From assembly GCF_009674565.1 (NCBI RefSeq), contig NZ_WKJL01000031.1, positions 1 to 57,169 on the forward strand: DNA of 57,169 bases. Direction: 5' to 3'. Position numbers and translations under genes: made by a program. Source of the stretch: Duganella aquatilis (GTDB lineage Bacteria; Pseudomonadota; Gammaproteobacteria; Burkholderiales; Burkholderiaceae_D). Of the stretch, positions 44,163 to 53,635 are shown in pieces. Numbering within the stretch: position 1 is the first letter of the stretch; each line of letters opens with the position of its first letter. The notes below the pieces were generated by a model, which worked only from the letters and a program-made list of their open reading frames with translations, had not been told where the DNA came from and searched no databases.

Positions 44163-44666
44163 ATGATCTACGGTCTCACCTACCTGGGTGTCATCCACAC
44201 CCTGATCAGCCTGGTGGCGGTGTTTGCCGCGCTGATCGCCTTCGTGCGCGACAAGCGCATCGTGCCCGAGAGTACCTTGGGCAAAACCTATATCTGGGCC
44301 ACGGTGCTGACCTGCCTGACCGGCTTCGGCATCTTCCAGCATGGCGGCTTCGGCAAGCCGCATGTGCTGGGAATTATTACGCTGGTGGTGCTGGGCCTGG
44401 CGTGGCTGGCCGACCAGCGCAAATTCGGCGGCAAGTCGCTGGCGGTATCGACAGTCTGCTATTCGCTGACGTTTTTATTCCACATGATCCCGGCGGTGAC
44501 CGAATCGACCACCCGCCTGCCATACGGCGCGCCGCTGCTGCCGAACGCCGAGGCGCCGGAATTGCAGCACATCACCGGTGTGATGTTCCTGCTGTTCCTG
44601 ATCGGCGTGGTTTTGCAGCTGCGGCGGCTGAAGAAACGCGGTGCGCCGGGCGGCCTGCCGGCGTAG
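44163..44666 (+). CDS. Four-helix membrane protein, unknown function
   Basis: 167 residues from the ATG at 44163 with AGGA upstream. Hydrophobic segments at about residues 4-27, 45-60, 65-80 and 140-158, with a Lys/Arg-rich end (LRRLKKRGAP). Convergent with the hydrolase gene with only 5 bases between stops. No family recognised. Confidence 0.8.
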   Translation: MIYGLTYLGVIHTLISLVAVFAALIAFVRDKRIVPESTLGKTYIWATVLTCLTGFGIFQHGGFGKPHVLGIITLVVLGLAWLADQRKFGGKSLAVSTVCYSLTFLFHMIPAVTESTTRLPYGAPLLPNAEAPELQHITGVMFLLFLIGVVLQLRRLKKRGAPGGLPA

Positions 44667-44671
44667 GGCGG

Positions 44672-45373
44672 TTAGAGCAGTTCGCCCAGGAACACCAGCG
44701 AGTGGCCGTGCGCCTGCGCGGAAGCGCGCTGGTGGTAGGAGTCGCGGTGGTTGCAGTTGAAGCCATGCTCGGCGCCTTCGTAGACGTGGATCTCGACCTG
44801 CTCGTTGCTGTCGAAGGCTTCGGCGATGCTTTTCACGGCTTCCTGCGGAATGTGGCTGTCGGCGGCGCCGAAGTGCATCAGCACCGGCACCTTGATTTCC
44901 GGCGCGCGGTTCAGCGAATTCTGGATGCCGCCGCCGTAGTAGGCCACGGCCGCGTCCACCAGGCCGTTGGCGGCGGTGTGATACGACAGGCGGCCGCCGA
45001 AGCAGTAGCCGACGGTGGCGATCTTCTCGTTGCCGACCGCGTCCAGGCCGCGCAGCACCTTGATGGTGGCGCCGATGTCCTGTTGCGCGGTGGCGAAGTC
45101 GGTGGCCTGCATCAGTTCGACGGCGCGCTTCCAGCCCGCTTCGTCGTAGCCCAGTTCGATGCGGGCGCCATGGCGCCAGAACAGGTCCGGCGCGATGACC
45201 ACGTAGCCGTCGGCCGCGTACTGGTCGGCGACGTTGCGGATGTGCTGGTTGACGCCGAAGATTTCCTGCAGCAGCACGATGCCGGGGCCCTTGCCGCCGC
45301 GCGGCAGCGAAAGGTAGGCGCCGAAGGTGCCGTCGGCGGTTTCAATGTCGATCCACTGGGAGTTGGTTTCCAT
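44672..45373 (-). CDS. Dienelactone hydrolase family protein
   Basis: 233 residues, alpha/beta-hydrolase fold. Cys-Asp-His triad: Cys124 in VGYCFGG, Asp172 in GAADSHIP, His203 in AEHGF; Glu36 in LLQEIFG matches the conserved Glu of carboxymethylenebutenolidases. No signal peptide. It would hydrolyse dienelactones or related esters in aromatic catabolism; no catabolic cluster surrounds it. Family length is normal. Confidence 0.92.
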   Translation of the reverse strand: METNSQWIDIETADGTFGAYLSLPRGGKGPGIVLLQEIFGVNQHIRNVADQYAADGYVVIAPDLFWRHGARIELGYDEAGWKRAVELMQATDFATAQQDIGATIKVLRGLDAVGNEKIATVGYCFGGRLSYHTAANGLVDAAVAYYGGGIQNSLNRAPEIKVPVLMHFGAADSHIPQEAVKSIAEAFDSNEQVEIHVYEGAEHGFNCNHRDSYHQRASAQAHGHSLVFLGELL

Positions 45374-45441
45374 GATGTCCTTAAAGCGATGGTTCAGAAA
45401 ACGGCCATCCTACCCCGTTTTGCGCGGTCTTGCAGCGCAGC

Positions 45442-48400
45442 TCAGTTATATACCTCGCGCGTGTAGATCACCGGGCCGGAACGGAAGGTGCCGAAGGTCA
45501 GGTGGCCCGTTTCGTAAACCGGCAGGTAGGCCGGCATGGCGGGGTTGGCCGGCGTTGGCGCCAGATTCAGTTTGACTTCCGCCGTGCCGCTGGCATTGGG
45601 CGGCGCCACCAGGAACATCGCCTTGCCGTTGGCAAACGTCACTGTCGACGCCACCAGCCGCATGGCGGTGCAGTCTATGCCCTTGCAATTGCTGAACAGG
45701 CCGCCGGTGGCCGTCACGCCGAAGCTGGCGCCCTGCACATTGCTGTTCACGGGAAACACTGGATTGAACAGCCAGGTCCCGGCCGCGCTGGAATAGTACA
45801 TGGCGCGGGCCTCGACCGGCACCCTGGAGGTGGTGGGGCCATAGGCATTCGCCATCATCATCTTGCCGCTGACGACGGTGAGTGGCGCCTCGATCGAGCC
45901 GGCGCGCTGCGAAGAGGCGAAGTCGGTATCGGTGGCGCGCAGGAAGATCGTGGTGGGGCCGCTGGGCTTGTTCGGCGGCGCCTGGGGGTCTTGGAATTCC
46001 AGCGCCGGTAGCGCGCTGCTGGCGCTCAGCGTGCCGATGCCGGTGCCATTGACGGTAGGCGGGGAGGTGGCGAAGGTGTAGGCAATGGCCGGGATCGCTT
46101 TAAAAACGCTGCTGGCGTCGCCATTTGCGGCCTGCGCCGCCGACAGCGTGATGGCCTGGACCACATCGGCCGTATCGGTCTTGCCGGCGGTGCGCAGGCG
46201 ATAGTTCTGCGACAGATCCTTGTCGGTGCGATAGGCGTTGACCTGCACGTTGAAGCCTTGTTTGGAATACACGAAGCTGTCGCCGGTCGTACAAGGATTG
46301 CTGTAGCCGCCCAGATTGGTGCAGCTCATCTGGGGCCCGGCCAGCAGCACGGTGTTGAAGTGGTGCGGCACGAAGCGCAGGTCGATGGCGCCCACGGTGC
46401 GGAAGTCGTTGCGGCTCTTGTCCATGTAATAGCCGCTGTGGCCCGGATTGTCCAGCGTGGCGTTCAGCGTCAGAGTGCCGGTTTCGGCGAATACCCACGG
46501 TCCCTTGGCATCGCTGGTGCTGGTGGTGACGCCCTTGTCGATCGCGGTAAAGGTGCCCTGCTGGGTGGCGTCGACACCGTCACTCGGGAACTTGAGAACC
46601 TTGCTGAGTTTGATCACCTGCGCCGCGCTTTCCTTGCCGAAATTGAGGGCGGGCTGGTCGTTGTAGTTCAGTGCGGTGATCGTCAGGTTGAATGGATCGG
46701 AGGCGCGCGCAAAGGCCGGCGGCGTCGCCAGGGTATTCAGCGTGACGGCAGTGACCGGCACCGCATCGATGCGGAACGCCTTGGGCGCCGTGGTAAAGCT
46801 GGTGCTGCCGGCCACATCGACGCCGTTGCCGCTGTACTTGGCCGTGACGTTGGTCAGACCGACATCCGGGTATTGCAGCGGCACGCTGGCCTGGCCGTTG
46901 CTGTCGAACGTGACGTTGATGCCGGTATTGCTGCCGTCGCAGGCGGTCCTGGTGGCAGAACTGCCCAGGTATAGCGGCTGGGTGCCGGTGGCCGGATCGC
47001 GATAGCTACAGCTGAAGTTAATCCTGGTGGTCCCGGACGCCAGCGGCACGCAGAACGCGTTGTTGGCGCTGGATTTTTTCAGGGCGATGGCCAAGGTCAC
47101 AGGCGTCATCGCCACATGATCGGAGGTGCTCAGGGTCAGGCCGCTGGCGACAAAGTCCATGGAGCAGGATTGGTTGCCGGCGGCGGTGTTGACGCACTTG
47201 GTGCCGGTGCCTGCCGACAGCGTGGCCGTGCCGGCGGTGGTTTGCCGCACGGAGGCTGCCGTTTCGCCGTTGAAGGTGACCTGGCCGCCGCCCGGCGTCA
47301 GCGTGACGGTGGTGCTGCCGTTGTAGGTGCTGGTGCAGTTGGCGTCGGCGCAGGCGCGCAGCGTCACCGACTCCGGTTCGCAGGTCAGGCCCTGGCCGTC
47401 GTGCGTGATCTGGATATGGTCGGCGCCGCTGGCAGGGGCCGCGCCGCAGGTGGGCTGGTAGTTGGGATCGGCCTTGGTGACGCAGCTGCACAGCGCGGCG
47501 CCGGGGCCGGTGCAGGTGATGGTCTTGGTCACGCTGTTGCCCCAGTCGATGTAGATCGAATTGACCGCCGCGTTGCCGTTGACCACGGCGTTGCTGGCGC
47601 GCGTGTTGACGTTGCGCGCGCTCAGGTCGCCGTTGATGGTGGTGCCGGAGCCCATGTCGACGTCGCCGGTGACGGTGGCGTTGCCGTTGATGACGGCGTT
47701 CGAGGCGCGCATCGTCAGGTTGCCGGTGTTGACGGTGCCGGTGATGGCGGTGCTGCTGCCCATGTCAAGCGAGGTGGTGGCGGTGACCGCGCCTCTGACC
47801 GTGGTGTTGGAGGCGTTCAGCGTCAACACCGGCGCGACGATGTCGCCGGTGATCGAGCTATTCGAGCCGACCGTCAGCGACACGGTGGCCTTGACGCCGC
47901 CGTTCAGCGTCACCGGCGAGTTGGTGGTGATGGTGGTGCCGCTGACCAGGCCGCCGACGGTGATGCCCGAGCCGAGGTCGATGGTGGTCTTGGCGTCGAT
48001 GGCGCCGTTGATGGTGCCCGGCGAGTTGGTCCTTACCGCATACGCGGTGACGTTGCCGGTGACCTTGATGCCCGATCCCAGGTCCGCCACGCTGCTGCTG
48101 TTGTTTTTATCCAGCGTGATCGAGCCGTTGATGGTGACGGTGGAACTGGTGGTGATGCTGGTGGCGCTGACCGAACCGTTGATGGTGTTGCTGGAGCCGA
48201 GGTTGATGCTGCCGGCCACCGACAGCGGCCCCAGGTTGACGCTGGAATTGGTGGTGATGGAACCGGCCGTGCTGGTGACCGCGCCGGTGATGGTGGAGCT
48301 GGAGCCCAGGGTGATGTTGCCGCTGGTGGTCACGCTGCCGCCGATGTAGGTCGAGGCGCCGGCGGTGGTGAGCGTGGCGGCGGTGACGTTGGCGGTGATG

Positions 48401-48762
48401 CTCTGCGCGCTGGCGCCCAGCTTGAAGTTGCCGCCGGCGACCAGCGCGCCGCCGGTGACGTTCAGGCCGTTGGATGCGGACAGGTCGATGTTGCCGCTGG
48501 CGCGCAGCACGGCGCTGCCGCTCATCGACAGGCCCTGGGCGTAGGCCAGCGCCACGTCGCTGTTGACGACAACCGTGTAGCCGCTGCTGATGACGGCGGT
48601 GTCGTTGGCGCCGAGGGGCAGGGCGGTGCAGGTGTAGGTGCTGCCGGTCAGCGGGCAGACCGGCACGGTGTTGCTGCCGTTGAAATTGACGTTGGCGGCC
48701 GACGCGGCGCCGGCCAGCAGCAGGGCCGCTGCGGCCGCGCCCCAGCGGCCGCGCCGCAACAT
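45442..48762 (-). CDS. Exported DUF6701 protein with N-terminal beta-repeat region
   Basis: About 1,106 residues from the ATG at 48762 (MLRRGRWGAAAAALLLAGAAS, signal peptide); the frame extends upstream to 48828. Residues about 70-410 are a run of short Ser/Thr/Asn/Gly repeats (NTINGSVSA, TVTINGSIT-like, period near 18-20), typical of beta-helix or bactofilin-like structures. The rest matches DUF6701, the domain of MSHA-biogenesis protein MshQ, with many Cys in the middle (CTGPGAALCSC) and repeated Ig-like strands. Probably a large surface or periplasmic adhesin-like protein. No pilus genes are adjacent, and an isolated gene is unusual for MshQ. Confidence 0.8.
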   Translation of the reverse strand: MLRRGRWGAAAAALLLAGAASAANVNFNGSNTVPVCPLTGSTYTCTALPLGANDTAVISSGYTVVVNSDVALAYAQGLSMSGSAVLRASGNIDLSASNGLNVTGGALVAGGNFKLGASAQSITANVTAATLTTAGASTYIGGSVTTSGNITLGSSSTITGAVTSTAGSITTNSSVNLGPLSVAGSINLGSSNTINGSVSATSITTSSTVTINGSITLDKNNSSSVADLGSGIKVTGNVTAYAVRTNSPGTINGAIDAKTTIDLGSGITVGGLVSGTTITTNSPVTLNGGVKATVSLTVGSNSSITGDIVAPVLTLNASNTTVRGAVTATTSLDMGSSTAITGTVNTGNLTMRASNAVINGNATVTGDVDMGSGTTINGDLSARNVNTRASNAVVNGNAAVNSIYIDWGNSVTKTITCTGPGAALCSCVTKADPNYQPTCGAAPASGADHIQITHDGQGLTCEPESVTLRACADANCTSTYNGSTTVTLTPGGGQVTFNGETAASVRQTTAGTATLSAGTGTKCVNTAAGNQSCSMDFVASGLTLSTSDHVAMTPVTLAIALKKSSANNAFCVPLASGTTRINFSCSYRDPATGTQPLYLGSSATRTACDGSNTGINVTFDSNGQASVPLQYPDVGLTNVTAKYSGNGVDVAGSTSFTTAPKAFRIDAVPVTAVTLNTLATPPAFARASDPFNLTITALNYNDQPALNFGKESAAQVIKLSKVLKFPSDGVDATQQGTFTAIDKGVTTSTSDAKGPWVFAETGTLTLNATLDNPGHSGYYMDKSRNDFRTVGAIDLRFVPHHFNTVLLAGPQMSCTNLGGYSNPCTTGDSFVYSKQGFNVQVNAYRTDKDLSQNYRLRTAGKTDTADVVQAITLSAAQAANGDASSVFKAIPAIAYTFATSPPTVNGTGIGTLSASSALPALEFQDPQAPPNKPSGPTTIFLRATDTDFASSQRAGSIEAPLTVVSGKMMMANAYGPTTSRVPVEARAMYYSSAAGTWLFNPVFPVNSNVQGASFGVTATGGLFSNCKGIDCTAMRLVASTVTFANGKAMFLVAPPNASGTAEVKLNLAPTPANPAMPAYLPVYETGHLTFGTFRSGPVIYTREVYN

Positions 48763-48852
48763 GATCAAAACATTAAGCCACACGACTATCCCCGGTTTGT
48801 ACGCCCTGCCTGAATTATAGGCGGACACGAGGAGTTTCCGTGTGGCAGTTTT

Positions 48853-50460
48853 TTAACGTTTGATCTTGCCGAAGGCGTCGCCGGCCTTCCAGGTCTGCAT
48901 TGTCGGCGCGTTGGCCACTTCGTAGCCCAGGTTCAGCGTGAACTGCGCCTGCTGCACCATGCCCGACAAGTCCCAGTCGGCGTGATATTCGTCGGACGGC
49001 TGGTGGTAGTCCTGCTTGAAAGCCACCAAACGCGCGCGCGATTTCTCCTGGTCCTTGACGAAGTCGAAGTAGCCGTCGCCCGAGAACACCGCCGAACCGA
49101 CGTTGAAGGCCGGGATGCCGGCGCGGGCGAAGTTGAAGTGGTCGGCGCGGAAGTAGGCGCCCGACAGGTCGGGAATGGCCGGCGCCAGCGTCAGGCCCAT
49201 TTTCTTGGCCACCACGCCGGCCGCCGCGTACAGGCTGCTGCGCTCGGAACCGGCGACGCCGATGTCGCGCGTCTTGCCGACGAAGTTCATCGAATCGAGG
49301 TTCAGGTCGGCGCTGGTCTTGTCCAGCGGCCAGGCCGGGTTCTTGACGTAGGCGGCGCTGCCCAGCAGGCCGGTTTCCTCGGCCGCCGGCCACAGGAAGA
49401 CCTGGGTGCGTTTGGCCGGATGCTTGACCGCTTCCTGCGCCATCGCCAGCAGCGCGGCGACGCCGGAGGCGTTGTCGATGGCGCCGTTCCAGATATGGTC
49501 GCCCTTGGCCGCGTCGTCGATGCCCAGGTGGTCCCAGTGGGCCGAGTAGACCACCGCTTCGGCCTTCAGCCTGGCATCGGTGCCGGGCACGATGCCGGCC
49601 ACGTTGAACTGCTCGATCTGGCGGATCTTGCTCTTCACTTCGGCGTGCAGCCTGACCTTCAGGTCGACCGGGCGGAAGTCGCGGCGCTCGGCGTCGGCGC
49701 GCAGCTTGTCGAGATCGAAGCCGCCGGCGGCGAACAGCGCGCGCGCCGTCTCTTCCTGCAGCCAGCCTTCGATCGGATTGCCGCTGCCGGCCAGGTGGAA
49801 GCGCTCGTGCGCGAAACTGGTGGCCGGCACGCTCCACGCGTAGGAAGCGGACGGCGTGGTGTGGATCAGCAGCACGCCGGCGGCACCCTGGCGCACCGCT
49901 TCCTCGAACTTGTACAGCCAGCGGCCGTAGTAGGTGTAGGCCTTGCCGGCGAAGCGGTTAGGTTCCTCGGCGGTGGGCTGCGGGTCGTTGACCATCATGA
50001 CCAGCACCTTGCCCTTCATGTCGATGCCCTTGTAGTCGTCCCAGTTTTCTTCCGGGGCGATGGCGCCGTAGCCGACGAACACCAGCGGCGCATCGACGGT
50101 GATGTCTTCCTTGCCGCCGAAGCTGCCGAACACGATGTCTGTGCCGTTGGCCGGCGTCAGGATCTTGCCGCTGTCGGCGCTGAAGCGCGTGAAGCTGCCC
50201 GGCAGCAGCTTGCTGCCTTCCATCTTGACAGACTGGCGGTAGCCGCCGTCGGCCAGCGGCTTCAGGCCGATGACGGCGGCCTGCGTTTCCAGGTAGCGCA
50301 CGGCGAGGTCGCCGCCGCGCTGGCCGGTGCCGCGGCCCTCGAACAGGTCGTCGGCCAGAAAGGACAGGTGGGCGCGCAGCGGCGCTTCGGCGACAACGGG
50401 TTGCTGGGCGTGGGCTTGCAGGGCAAGGCCGGCGGCAAGGGCGAGAACGGGAAGACGCAT
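48853..50460 (-). CDS. M28 family zinc aminopeptidase, exported
   Basis: 535 residues with a signal peptide (LPVLALAAGLALQAHAQ). A PA-like insert (about residues 110-240; VDAPLVFVGYGAIAPEENWD) precedes the M28 catalytic core. Metal ligands are in SAHWDHLGIDD, GAIDNASGVAALL and WPAAEETGLLGSAAY. The family removes N-terminal residues from peptides in the periplasm. Divergent from the SDR gene. Confidence 0.92.
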   Translation of the reverse strand: MRLPVLALAAGLALQAHAQQPVVAEAPLRAHLSFLADDLFEGRGTGQRGGDLAVRYLETQAAVIGLKPLADGGYRQSVKMEGSKLLPGSFTRFSADSGKILTPANGTDIVFGSFGGKEDITVDAPLVFVGYGAIAPEENWDDYKGIDMKGKVLVMMVNDPQPTAEEPNRFAGKAYTYYGRWLYKFEEAVRQGAAGVLLIHTTPSASYAWSVPATSFAHERFHLAGSGNPIEGWLQEETARALFAAGGFDLDKLRADAERRDFRPVDLKVRLHAEVKSKIRQIEQFNVAGIVPGTDARLKAEAVVYSAHWDHLGIDDAAKGDHIWNGAIDNASGVAALLAMAQEAVKHPAKRTQVFLWPAAEETGLLGSAAYVKNPAWPLDKTSADLNLDSMNFVGKTRDIGVAGSERSSLYAAAGVVAKKMGLTLAPAIPDLSGAYFRADHFNFARAGIPAFNVGSAVFSGDGYFDFVKDQEKSRARLVAFKQDYHQPSDEYHADWDLSGMVQQAQFTLNLGYEVANAPTMQTWKAGDAFGKIKR

Positions 50461-50534
50461 TGAGTTACTCCATGATGTGATTCTTGAGCAGAAGGCGGTA
50501 ATCTTACTGTATATGCCAAAAATAAAGGAGACCT

Positions 50535-51338
50535 ATGAATACCATCATCATCACCGGCGCATCGGACGGCATCGGTGCGGAAATCGCGCGGCAGCTGGCG
50601 CGCCGGCATGGCGCCGCCGTCTCGCTGGTGCTGGCCGCCCGCAACGCGGTCATGCTGGAGCAGGTGGCGGCGCAATGCGCGGCGCTGGGCGCGCAGACGC
50701 TGGTGGCGCCCACCGACGTTTCGGTGCAGGCGCAGTGCGTGGCGCTGGTGGACGCGGCGATCGCCCGCTTCGGCAGCATCGATGCGCTGATCAACAACGC
50801 CGGCCGCTCCGCGCACGCGCTGTTCGCCGAGGTCGAAGACCTGGGCTGGTACGAGGAACTGATGCGGATTAATTTGTGGGGCAGCGTGTGGTGCACGCAT
50901 GCGGCGCTGCCGTTCCTGAAGCAGTCGCGCGGGCGCATCGTCGCCGTGTCGTCGCTGGCGGGATTGGTCGGGGTGCCCGGACGCACCGCCTACAGCGCCA
51001 CCAAGTTCGCCATGGCCGGCTTCTTCGAGGCGCTGCGCGCGGAACTCAAGCCGGCCGGCGTCAGCGTGACCACCGCCTATCCCGGCGTGGTGGCGACGCA
51101 GATCCGCCATCGCGGCTACAACGCCGCCGGCGGACAGCTGGGCAGCAGCAGCCTGAAAGAGGACCAGGCCATGCCGGTGGAGGAGTGCGCGGCGCTGATC
51201 ATCGCCGGCATGCACGCGCGCCAGCGCGAGGTGGTGATGTCGGCCAAGGGCAAGCTGGGACGCTGGCTGAAACTGATCGCGCCGGGCCTGGTGGAGAAGA
51301 TCGCGCTGGCGGCCCTCAAGGACGATGTGAAACCGTGA
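50535..51338 (+). CDS. Short-chain dehydrogenase/reductase
   Basis: 267-residue SDR with the Rossmann TGASDGIG (residues 7-14), NNAG (87-90), and catalytic Ser140, Tyr153, Lys157 (YSATK). The C-terminal part resembles SDRs of the DltE/YqjQ kind. AAGGAGA precedes the ATG. Substrate unknown. Confidence 0.93.
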   Translation: MNTIIITGASDGIGAEIARQLARRHGAAVSLVLAARNAVMLEQVAAQCAALGAQTLVAPTDVSVQAQCVALVDAAIARFGSIDALINNAGRSAHALFAEVEDLGWYEELMRINLWGSVWCTHAALPFLKQSRGRIVAVSSLAGLVGVPGRTAYSATKFAMAGFFEALRAELKPAGVSVTTAYPGVVATQIRHRGYNAAGGQLGSSSLKEDQAMPVEECAALIIAGMHARQREVVMSAKGKLGRWLKLIAPGLVEKIALAALKDDVKP

Positions 51339-51445
51339 TTGTAAGCAATTGTAATGGTCGTCAACTGGACTGTCGGACGCCGCGTTTTTTGCTCATGCGA
51401 CACAGGAATTGTCCTGATGCCGAAAACCCCGAAAAGGAAAACATC

Positions 51446-51661
51446 ATGTCCAAAGTAATCGCTTCTCTGATCGCCGGCCTGTTCGCAACCGCAGCTTTCG
51501 CGCAAACGCCTGCCACCACCCCTGCCGCTCCAGAAGCCAAGCCAGCCGTGGAAAAAACCGAAGCGAAACCAGCCGCGAAGAAAAAAGTACATCACAAGGC
51601 TAAAGAAGCCAAACCGGCAGACGCAGCACCTGCCGCTGCAGCACCAGCAGCAAGCAAGTAA
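51446..51661 (+). CDS. Small exported Ala/Lys-rich protein 1
   Basis: 71 residues: signal peptide MSKVIASLIAGLFATAAFAQ, then Ala/Pro/Lys/Glu low-complexity sequence (AKKKVHHKAKEAKPAD) ending in APAASK. AAGGAAA precedes the ATG. Composition resembles acid-shock protein Asr of enterics, but homology is not shown. Tandem paralogue of the next gene (same signal peptide and C-terminal APAASK). Confidence 0.8.
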   Translation: MSKVIASLIAGLFATAAFAQTPATTPAAPEAKPAVEKTEAKPAAKKKVHHKAKEAKPADAAPAAAAPAASK

Positions 51662-51696
51662 TTATATAAACCATATAAACTAAAGAGGACTGAATC

Positions 51697-51930
51697 ATGA
51701 AAAAAGTAATCGCTACCCTGATCGCCGGCCTGTTCGCTTCCGCTGCCTTCGCTCAAACCCCTGCGCCAGCCGCTTCGGCTTCGGCTTCGGCATCGGCCAG
51801 CGCTTCGGCGCCTGCCGCTTCGGCCCCGGTCGCCAAGAAAGCGACCCACAAGAAGCACGTAAAGGCATCGGCATCGGCTTCGGCTGAAGCTTCGGCCCCG
51901 GCAACTGCCGCGCCAGCAGCCAGCAAGTAA
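51697..51930 (+). CDS. Small exported Ala/Ser-rich protein 2
   Basis: 77 residues. Signal peptide MKKVIATLIAGLFASAAFAQ, nearly identical to that of the upstream gene, then alternating Ala-Ser repeats (SASASASASASAP), a basic KKATHKKHVKAS and the same APAASK end. The Ala-Ser tract is encoded by a tandem GCTTCG-type hexamer and may vary in length by slippage. It follows a ribosome-binding site AGAGGA. Confidence 0.82.
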   Translation: MKKVIATLIAGLFASAAFAQTPAPAASASASASASASAPAASAPVAKKATHKKHVKASASASAEASAPATAAPAASK

Positions 51931-51989
51931 TTAAGTAAGCCTCGGGCTTGACGTGCCGCCCCGGACCCTCCGGGCCTGGGCGGCGCAAG

Positions 51990-52020
51990 AGAAAAGACGG
52001 ATTCCACCTCCGTCTTTTCT
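51990..52020. terminator. Bidirectional intrinsic terminator
   Basis: Perfect 11-bp stem AGAAAAGACGG (51990-52000) / CCGTCTTTTCT (52010-52020) with loop ATTCCACCT. The arms provide a T-tract on each strand. It can serve both the small exported-protein genes (plus) and the hydrolase gene (minus). A second GC-rich stem (GCCGCCC 51955-51961 / GGGCGGC 51978-51984) lies just before. Confidence 0.85.
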
Positions 52021-52031
52021 GCATTGGCGTT

Positions 52032-53012
52032 TCAGCGATTCAGTTCCTCCAGCAGTGCGCGATGGAAGGCCGCCGGGTCTTCCATCTGTGGCGCGTGTCC
52101 CATGCCCTTGAATTCCACCAGGCGCGCATTCGGGATCTTCTTCACGGTTTCCTTGCCCAGCACGTCGTAGTGGCCCAGCTTCGCCTTCACCTCGGGCGGC
52201 GCCACGTCCTTGCCGATGGCGGTGTTGTCGGCGTCGCCGATCAGCAGCGAAGTCGGCACCTTCAGCAGCGGGAATTCGTACACCACCGGCTGGGTGAAGA
52301 TCATGTCGTAGATCAGCGCCGAATTCCACGCCACCAGCTTGTGGCCCGGCCCCGCGTTCAGGCCGGCCAGCATGTCCACCCATTTTTCGTATTCCGGTTT
52401 CCATTTGCCGACGTAGTAGGTCGCCTTTTCGTACGCGCGCACGCTGTCGGCCGACAGCTTCTGCTCGCGCGCATACCACTGGTCCACGCTCGGCGCCGGC
52501 ACGCCCATGGCTTTCCAGTCTTCCAGGCCGATCGGGTTGACCAGCACCAGGCGCGCCACGGCGTCCGGGTACATCAACGCGTAGCGGGTGGCCAGCATGC
52601 CGCCGGTCGAGTGCCCGACCAGGACGGCCTGCTTGACGCCGATGCTCTTCAACAGCGCATCGGTGTTGGCGGCCAACTGCTGGAAGGTGTACTGATAGTG
52701 CTCCGGCTTGGAGGAGGCGCAGAAGCCGACCTGGTCCGGCGCCACCACGCGGTAGCCGGCCTTGGCCAGTGCGGTGATGGTCTGCTCCCACGTCGCGCCG
52801 CAGAAGTTTTTACCGTGCAGCAGGACGGCGGTCTTGCCGTTGGCTGTCGCCGTGGGCGCCACGTCCATATAGGCCATCTCCAGCTTCACGCCCTGCGAGG
52901 TGAAGCTGTATTTCTGCAGCGGATGCGGGTAGCTGAAGCCTTCCAGCTGGGGACCGTAGGTGGCGGCGGACGCCGAGCCGGCAAGCAGCGCGGCGGTGAG
53001 CAGGATGCGCAT
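52032..53012 (-). CDS. Exported alpha/beta-hydrolase
   Basis: 326 residues with a signal peptide (LLTAALLAGSASA). Hydrolase fold: oxyanion segment LLHGKNFCG, nucleophile Ser135 in VGHSTGG, acid in LIGDADNTA, His in KGMGHAPQMEDP. Substrate unknown; predicted periplasmic esterase or related. Its upstream neighbour is a broken hydrolase gene. Confidence 0.9.
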   Translation of the reverse strand: MRILLTAALLAGSASAATYGPQLEGFSYPHPLQKYSFTSQGVKLEMAYMDVAPTATANGKTAVLLHGKNFCGATWEQTITALAKAGYRVVAPDQVGFCASSKPEHYQYTFQQLAANTDALLKSIGVKQAVLVGHSTGGMLATRYALMYPDAVARLVLVNPIGLEDWKAMGVPAPSVDQWYAREQKLSADSVRAYEKATYYVGKWKPEYEKWVDMLAGLNAGPGHKLVAWNSALIYDMIFTQPVVYEFPLLKVPTSLLIGDADNTAIGKDVAPPEVKAKLGHYDVLGKETVKKIPNARLVEFKGMGHAPQMEDPAAFHRALLEELNR

Positions 53013-53043
53013 GAGGAGGAACTCCGTCTAAGTAAAACACTTA

Positions 53044-53635
53044 CTATAGCGCTTTCAGCACACCGATGTCTTTGAGCCAGTTTTCCACCAGCGACGGCCA
53101 CGACGAAATCGGATGATCCTTGTCGCGCAGGCCGAAAGCGTGGCCGCCCTTGGCGAACAGATGGACTTCCGCCGGCACGCCCGCGTGGTCCAGCGCCTCC
53201 GCATAAAGCAGGCTGATGCACACCGGGTCGACCGGATCGTCCCAGGCTTGCAGCAAAAAGGTCGGCGGCGTTTTGGCGGTGACGCGGATGCTGCCGTCAA
53301 ACTTGCCGCCGGGGCGGCACAGGTGGTCCTGGCCGGATCGATATTCAATTCCCTGGCCCTGGAGCGTACCAGCCGGATGGTGCGTTGCGCATCCTGCAGC
53401 GCGCGCGGCACCTTGGGCGTGATGTGGCAGTTGCATTTCTCGTCCCAGTAGTGGTTGCCGTTGGGGACGCGGTATTTAAGGAGCACGCAGGTGATGCCGC
53501 GCGCGGTCAGCCAGTCGCAGATCTCGCTGCCTTCCAGATCCATGGCCAGTACCTTGAAGCCGCCGCCCAGATCGGCGCCTGCGCCTGCGCGTCGCCAGCC
53601 AGCAGCGCTAATGCAAGGAAGCTAATCTTGAGCAT
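53044..53635 (-). pseudogene. Disrupted alpha/beta-hydrolase (acetyl-esterase-like) gene
   Basis: Three pieces of one hydrolase lie in different frames. A signal-peptide start (MLKISFLALALLAGDAQAQA) runs from 53635. Then a segment ADLGGGFKVLAMDLEGSEIC to ELNIDPAR (about 53600 to 53330) is in another frame. A C-terminal segment with the acid (QAWDDPVDPVC) and His (GGHAFGLR) regions is in a third frame, ending at 53044. The stretch that should carry the GxSxG nucleophile, normally after NIDP, is missing, so more than a simple frameshift occurred. Not a functional enzyme. Confidence 0.85.

Noticed and set aside
45442..48762. Periodic GGTGGT/GCCGTT-type DNA pattern considered as a CRISPR or satellite
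   Set aside because: Spacing and translation match protein repeats; units are not identical and have no spacers.
47116..48813. Long plus-strand Gly/Ala/Asp-rich frame opposite the DUF6701 gene
   Set aside because: Reflects the repeated codons of the beta-repeat region; no independent start signal.
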